A DNA stretch of 64,000 bases from Xiphias gladius (Eukaryota; Chordata; Actinopteri; Istiophoriformes; Xiphiidae): NCBI RefSeq assembly GCF_016859285.1, contig NC_053411.1, positions 18,720,722 to 18,784,721 of the forward strand, given 5' to 3'. Below, piece after piece: positions 58,701 through 64,000 of this stretch. Within the stretch, counting starts at the first letter, position 1. Each line of letters starts with the position of its first letter. Made by a program: the position numbers and the translations under genes. Below the pieces are notes generated by a model, which was not told the origin of the DNA, searched no databases, and saw only the letters and a list, made by a program, of their open reading frames with translations.

Positions 58701-61700
58701 GGAGGAAGCCTGGCAGACCTCGGATCAGTGACTCACAGAGCCATCTAGATCTCAGGATCTGCATCCTGGAGGACTCACAGACCGATGTGCTCTCGAAAAG
58801 GGGTTGGTTTCAAGCACTTCACCCTAGAGCTACTGAGTTAATCAATCAGCGGATTGAGGGAAAAATAATTGGCACCTATTTTGATAGACGATCAACCTCT
58901 GTTTTTAAGCAAAAATGCCAAATATTTGATGGTTCCAGCTTCTCCATTGTGAGGATTTGCCACTTTTTCCATTCTTACATTGTATTAAACTGAGAATCGT
59001 TGGGCTTTGGGCTATTGGTCAAACCACAAGCTATTTCAAGACATCATCTTAATCTTATGTTCATTTTTCACTATTTTCCGATGTTTTACAGACCAAAAAA
59101 CGAATCCAATTAATTGAAAAAATAATCAGTAGATTCATCGAAAATGAAAAGGAACAATACATGATAATAATGATAATTTTTATTTATGGAGCCCTTTTCT
59201 TAACCCATGTTACAAAGTGCTCAAAGTGATTATGATTGGTTGGTGACTGAATCAATAAATCCTCTGTGCAGATGCTTTTGTAGAGTTCGCCTGACGTTGG
59301 TCCATCTCAAACACACGTGAAACTTTGTCATGATAGAGTTGAGTGTTCAGGATTTATATCATACAGTTTACCGGTCATGGCGGCGTGGTAGATAGCCTAA
59401 TGTACTGTTCGCACTAAGGTTGGGGTTTGATAGCATTTTATTGAATCCGAATGCAGTATCAAATCTCATTAAGTTTTAGCTTTCGTCATTTGCCAGTCAC
59501 TAACATTGTAAATAATGAAACTTTAAAGAACTTTAGTGGACAAGTTATACAATTGAACTCCTTTACAAAAAGTAATTGTTCTCCCTTTTCATTCACGTCA
59601 AGTGAAACGGCAAAACAATTAGATTCGGAGCCTCAGGGTGAATATTTCTCTGTTCCAGTGTTTAAGAAATGTCCGGTGCAGGAGCTGCAGTGTCCTCGTG
59701 GGCTACAGGAGGCAGACTTCCTGGACCTGCTGAGGTCCTCCTTCCCTCAGCTGACGGCTGATAAACCCTTTGACGTCTTCACGTCTGACAGAACCAGGAG
59801 ACTGCAGCCTCTGAGAGTGAAGACCCTGACCCCAGAGGAGATCTACAGGACCATCAGGACCACTGGAGCAGGAAACTCAGCCCTCTACATCCGACTGAAG
59901 GTAGTTTGATTTAATTCAAAGTAGTTTTCACAATCTTGCATTACCTGTATGACTTCATTTACCAAACCTCTTTAAATCCAGGAACAATGTCCTCATTCCA
60001 TCCACTAGTTTAGCTCAAATTTAGGAGGGTCCCGTAATTTATGAGTAGCCCTGTGGGAAAAGCAGCTAGCCAAGAAATGTTTTGGGCAAATACGAAGATT
60101 TTTTTTTTTTTTTTTTTTAAATCCAAGTAATAAACAAAGCAACGCAATCTGAATACCAGTGACTGCAAACGTCACTTGATAAAGACGGGGCAATATTTCT
60201 GCCACGTACGGCAGTTTTTCCTTTCTCTCTGGGCATTCTGGCAACAGACAGATAGTATTTTTATACCAACAGGGTAATATTTGTGCCAGGCAGGGGAGTT
60301 TTTCCCATGTGTTAGGGCATTTTGATACCCATGGTGTAGAATTTCTGATCTTTCTTTGAGCAGCGTTTTGTAAAAGAAAGTGTGTCTGTTTTTGGCTAAT
60401 GTATCATATGGGAACACGACTCTTACAGACCCGCGAGGATCCCCAGACCAGCAGGGACGACGCCGCCATGACAGCTGATCAAACCGAAATGTCCGCGAGG
60501 TACCAAAAAACAAAAGAGGGCGTCTCATCGATTCTAACAGATACGATCTTGATGACAGTGATGTCTTCGAAATGTTTGTTTAAACAGATTTTCATACGAT
60601 TTGTCTGCATGATTATCTCAAATGAAGAAAAACTCATCTCTCACCACATCCTTAAATTTTCCTACAATGACTTCAAAAACGCACAGAATGCTCTCGCCTG
60701 AGTTAGTTCAGTGTCTTGTAAAATTTAGAGGAAAGATTGCCTCTCTTTTTCTCATCACATTATAAAAGGCCTTTTTTAATAACACGTGTAAGTGTAAATT
60801 TTCTGTCAATCGTCTCCCAGAGATCAGTCTGAGAGAAGGAGGCGTGGCAGACCTCGGCTCGGTGAAGAACCCACTCACCACCAGCTCAGGATCTGCATGC
60901 TGGAAGATTCCCAGTCAGATGTGCTCTCGAAAAATGGTAAATATAAAAGACAAACCGACTGGTCCTGTAAGTGTGTTCATTTCTAAATGTTTAGTGTCTT
61001 CGGTAGGGGTTGGTCAGACATAATCTCGAACTCCAGGTGATTATTTTTTCTTCCTGTTTCAGTGCTGATGAAATCCTCAGTACAGGACCTGAAGTGTCCT
61101 CGTGGACTACAGGAGGCCGACTTCCTGGACCTGCTAAGGTCCACCTTCCCTCAGCTGGCTGGAGACGACAAACCTTTTGACATGTTCAAGTCCGACAGGA
61201 GCAGGAGACTCCAGAGGCTCAGAGTAAAGACTCTTACACCAGAGGAGATCTACAGGACCATGAAGTCGACGGGGGTCGAAAAGACACTGCTCTACATCAG
61301 ACTAAAGGTACATACTGTAGTAGTTTGTAGTATTATCTATTTCCTCTCTTAACATTACAGTATATTATACCATTTTGAAATCTGTGCTCTGAAATTTTCT
61401 CAGTCAGTATAAAGACTTAGACTGATTCATTTGTTAGCCTCTAAATTGGGCCACCACTGATTTTAAATTTGTTTATGAAAATTGTGAAAAATAAAATATG
61501 AAAAACACATTTGTCGTTTTTTAAACAGGTGAGACTAAATTTCCATACAAGATTGGGGGCTAAAATTGAGTTTAAAAATAAAAACTAACAGTCAGTCTTT
61601 AGAAGAGACGAAAATACAGACTTTTTATTTTTCCAAATCATCTTCCCTGTAACTTTGCTGGGCAGTAGAGAGATGCTCAGTAATTAGCTTCTGTTTTCAG

Positions 61701-64000
61701 AAACATTACATATGTATTTACAATAGTTTGATCACCATTGAGAATACAACAGTCTATAACACTACACTACCGTGGACTTCTGATCTCAGGGCTAAGACTC
61801 AGTCTAAAAGTAGCTGACAAAATTAACATCTATTTGTGAAAACTCTTGTAGACAAGAGAGGAGGAAGAAGAGCTTCAACTCTTACCGAGACACGACGATG
61901 CCACTGATGTTTCCCTGTCTACTGCCGCCGTGGTGATAAAAACTGATGAATCCAGGCTCAGTTCAAGGTAATTTAAAAAGAGACAGACTGTCACCATTTG
62001 ATATTTAGGTTGTTTTAAAAAAATAAAATAAAATTCCAGAAAAACTGAGCTCAGAGGTTAACAGGTAACAACAGGTGCAAGTGAGAACGACGATGCCTCA
62101 TTTCAATGGTGTGTTGAAGCTTCTCTCCATATTAATGCTCAGTATTATGGACGCACTGATACCAATATTTACACACACACTAGTCAGTTTATTAGGGACA
62201 CCCAGCTAAAACTAATGAGGTCTAATACAACAGTCCTGCAATAAATCCTGCTTCATGAAGGTTTTAATGTTCAGTCTTTATTGAAACTGTGTTAAAGACA
62301 TGTGCCTGTTGATTAGCCTACCCTCGTTGAGTGGAATGGGGGTGGACAAAATGTTAGGAACACCTCTCAGTATAACCCAGTGAAGTTCAACAGCACCACA
62401 GACTGCGGCTTACAAAATGATCAACACCCTTTAACACAGTATCAATAAAAACCTTCATGAAGGAGGCTTTATTGCAGGACTGTTGTATTAGACCTCATTA
62501 GTTTTAGCTGGGTGTCCCTAATAAACTGACAACTGAGTGTATATTTGAAAGTTTAAAAAAAATCTGAGTGATAATTTGCTTTACACAATCCAAAAACATT
62601 TTTGTTGAGGTTCCCTTAATTTTTTTTTTCCTTCGACCATGAAATGTGCTTGGTAGGACACTTTTTAAAGTTTAAAACAAACATGTCACTACTCACAGGT
62701 AGGGATGTTGCTTTTTTTTGGACATTTTTCTGTATGTTCAAATATACTGGAATGCAGCCCAAATGATAAAACAGTGTCCCCTCTCTCTTATTTATCAGCG
62801 GACCTCTGCTCCATATGTTAGACATACTTTTGACACAAAATGGCTAAATACACAGCCTCTGTTTGCCAAAAACAAACCACATTAAATAAGCGTTGTGTTT
62901 ATTGTTTTCATGATTAAATTCAGCCCAGATTAATGGCAGGATAGCTACACAGTCAACATACTTGGGCACAAAGTAATTTTTGCTCCCCAGCAGCCCTGTT
63001 CACCATGTAGATGGTAACAGAGTGGACGTTCGGGCCGGCAGCTCAGCTTCACAACAACAGAAAATGGAGACTGATGATGAAGATGCCGCCGAGAGCGAAG
63101 TGGCCTCCAGTGATGACAAAGATGGAGACAAGGGATGTGACAGAGACGACGACTGGAAACCAGATCCTGACCTGCAGTCATCAAAGACAATGAGGAGGCG
63201 GGTGCCCAGAAGTTCTGTCGTGGAGAGGAGTAAAACGCCCTGTAAAGTCTGTGGAGTTTGGTACAGGGTACGGGGCAGCTTGATCAAACACGCATGGAGT
63301 CACGTGGATGAACCGCAGCGTGTTTGCGGAGTGTGCGGGGAGCATTTTGAATCTGTTGAAGAGTTGAAGAGACATCTTAGAAACTACCAAAAGACTCACG
63401 ACTGTTCATATTGTGGAAAGTCTTTCTCCACCGTCACTGGCCTCAACTGCCACACCACTCTCCACACAGGAAACAGGCCGTTTACATGTGATGTTTGCAA
63501 CAAAACCTTTGCTCACATGTCCAGCTTGAGTGTTCATCGTTGGGTCCATGTGGCGGACAAACCACACAAGTGTGATATTTGCCCAAAAGCGTTTGGTCTG
63601 AAGGCACAGCTCAAAGCTCACAGTAAGGTGCACACAGGTAGAGACAAGTACCACTGCAATATCTGTGGTAAATCTGTCTACGACCTCCGGTCTTTAACCC
63701 GCCACAAGGCAACTCACTCGGGGGAGAGACGTTACGGCTGTGAGGTTTGCGGGAAGCGTTTCAAAATTCCCAGCACGTTAAAGTCACACGAGAAGATCCA
63801 CACGGTCAGAGACAGGCCGTACCTCTGCCATATCTGCTGTAAAACCTTCCTCTCGAACTGCGGTTTAACGGCTCACATGAGGACGCACAGCAACGAGAGG
63901 CCGTTCATCTGCATCATATGTAGCAAAGGCTTCATATCCAACGGCGAGCTGAAGGCTCACATGCGAGTCCACACTGGCGAGGCGCCGTACGGCTGCTCCG
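55719..64000 (+). CDS. Teleost C2H2 zinc-finger protein with AT-hook / beta-grasp cassettes (ZNF-C, runs off the window)
   Basis: Ten exons: 55719-55959, 56837-56905, 57853-58000, 58672-58802, 59659-59900, 60429-60499, 60821-60936, 61063-61307, 61852-61967, 62991-64000 (open at the edge). Every phase matches and the frame is uninterrupted. An in-frame ATG at 55707 is an alternative start. Exon 1 is the helical module (MSKAEILRGIV, YEEEASGF); exons 2-3 are acidic and end DPDYHIPSR. Two cassettes follow (exons 4-5 and 7-8). Linker exon 9 has VVIKTDE, a possible sumoylation site. The finger exon begins with an acidic DRDDDWKPD and then has nine full C2H2 fingers and the start of a tenth. The second is atypical: YQKTH replaces the usual final His spacing. 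HTGE-type linkers are imperfect (VHVADKPH, THSGERR). It is probably a nuclear DNA-binding regulator, the intact relative of ZNF-A; target unknown. Confidence 0.85.
57455..57766 (+). repeat. Dispersed miniature element R2 in ZNF-C intron 2
   Basis: TCTTGTTTTGTCCGACCAAC, CAAATCCTCACATTTGACAA and the terminal AATCGACCAATCATTGCAGCTC mark a nearly full R2 copy. An unrelated AGGGATTTCCCAATCACGC fragment lies near 57036. Confidence 0.6.
58672..59900 (+). repeat. ZNF-C cassette 1
   Basis: Exon 4 (58672-58802) has SDRRKPGRPRISD and LDLRICILEDSQTDVLSKR; exon 5 (59659-59900) has VFKKCPVQELQCPRGLQ, ADFLDLLRSSFPQL, DVFTSDRTRRLQPL and GAGNSALYIRLK. It has two more residues in the last turn than the ZNF-A copies. 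Confidence 0.75.
58832..59152 (-). repeat. Dispersed miniature element R2, reverse copy in ZNF-C intron 4
   Basis: TTTGATGGTTCCAGCTTCTCC, TTTTTCACTATTTTCCGATG and AAAAAATAATCAGTAGATTC are R2 blocks in reverse order. Confidence 0.6.
60185..60330 (+). repeat. Two imperfect tandem units of about 83 bp
   Basis: GGGCAATATTTCTGCCACG...GGCAGTTTTTCC...GGGCATTCTGG is followed by GGGTAATATTTGTGCCAGG...GGGAGTTTTTCCC...GGGCATTTTGA. They lie in ZNF-C intron 5. Confidence 0.6.
60821..61307 (+). repeat. ZNF-C cassette 2
   Basis: Exon 7 (60821-60936) has ERRRRGRPRLGE and LRICMLEDSQSDVLSKN; exon 8 (61063-61307) has VLMKSSVQDLKCPRGLQ, ADFLDLLRSTFPQLAGDD, DMFKSDRSRRLQRL and KTLLYIRLK. This is the most diverged cassette, and only 126 bases of intron separate its two exons. 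Confidence 0.75.
62172..62545. mobile_element. Palindromic miniature element in ZNF-C intron 9
   Basis: Long terminal inverted repeats of about 70 bases: TCAGTTTATTAGGGACACCC followed by AGCTAAAACTAATGAGGTC at the left, and the reverse complement at about 62462-62540. I recognise the CAGTTTATTAGG...CAGCTAAAACTAATG pattern as a common fish MITE. Confidence 0.8.

Overview
The window is vertebrate nuclear DNA, almost certainly from a teleost and probably a percomorph. Genes are split by GT-AG introns and the spacers are full of CA/GT microsatellites, fish Tc1-like and Rex/RTE-like debris and miniature elements. From memory, the gene order (gimd1, aimp1, sgms2, a LEF1/TCF gene) matches the human 4q24-q25 neighbourhood, without DKK2, PAPSS1, CYP2U1 and HADH. 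That fits one teleost-duplication paralogon with gene loss. All exon boundaries here were read by eye from splice sites and reading phase; no alignment or search was run.

Layout: 1-5566 is repeat-rich spacer with a telomere-like minisatellite at 3764-4502. A three-exon GIMD1-type GTPase gene is at 5567-8581 (+). AIMP1 follows tail-to-tail at 9668-15430 (-), in seven coding exons. 15.4-24.0 kb is spacer with a CpG-rich candidate first exon near 18.2-18.5 kb. Sphingomyelin synthase 2 is at 24057-28583 (+), in six coding exons. A divergent LEF1/TCF HMG-box gene lies at 32208-33837 (-) and looks damaged. A dead Tc1 transposon is at about 37550-38290.

From 38.6 kb to the right edge is a teleost-type C2H2 zinc-finger cluster, all on the + strand. 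It holds one complete gene model (38651-48855), one decayed copy (51165-54640) and one apparently intact gene running off the edge (55719-64000+). All start with the same helical N-terminal exon. The two larger genes then carry tandem copies of a cassette: an AT-hook exon ending in a conserved beta-strand-like segment, an exon of about 79-82 codons that completes what looks like a ubiquitin/PB1-like beta-grasp fold, and a variable linker exon. A single finger exon closes each gene. The cassette is phase-symmetric, so whole units can be duplicated or skipped without breaking frame. A recent 1.26-kb tandem duplication within the first gene illustrates this and includes one frameshifted unit.

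The left half holds ordinary housekeeping and signalling genes. The right half is a fast-evolving zinc-finger locus, and its cassette is the most interesting content of the window.
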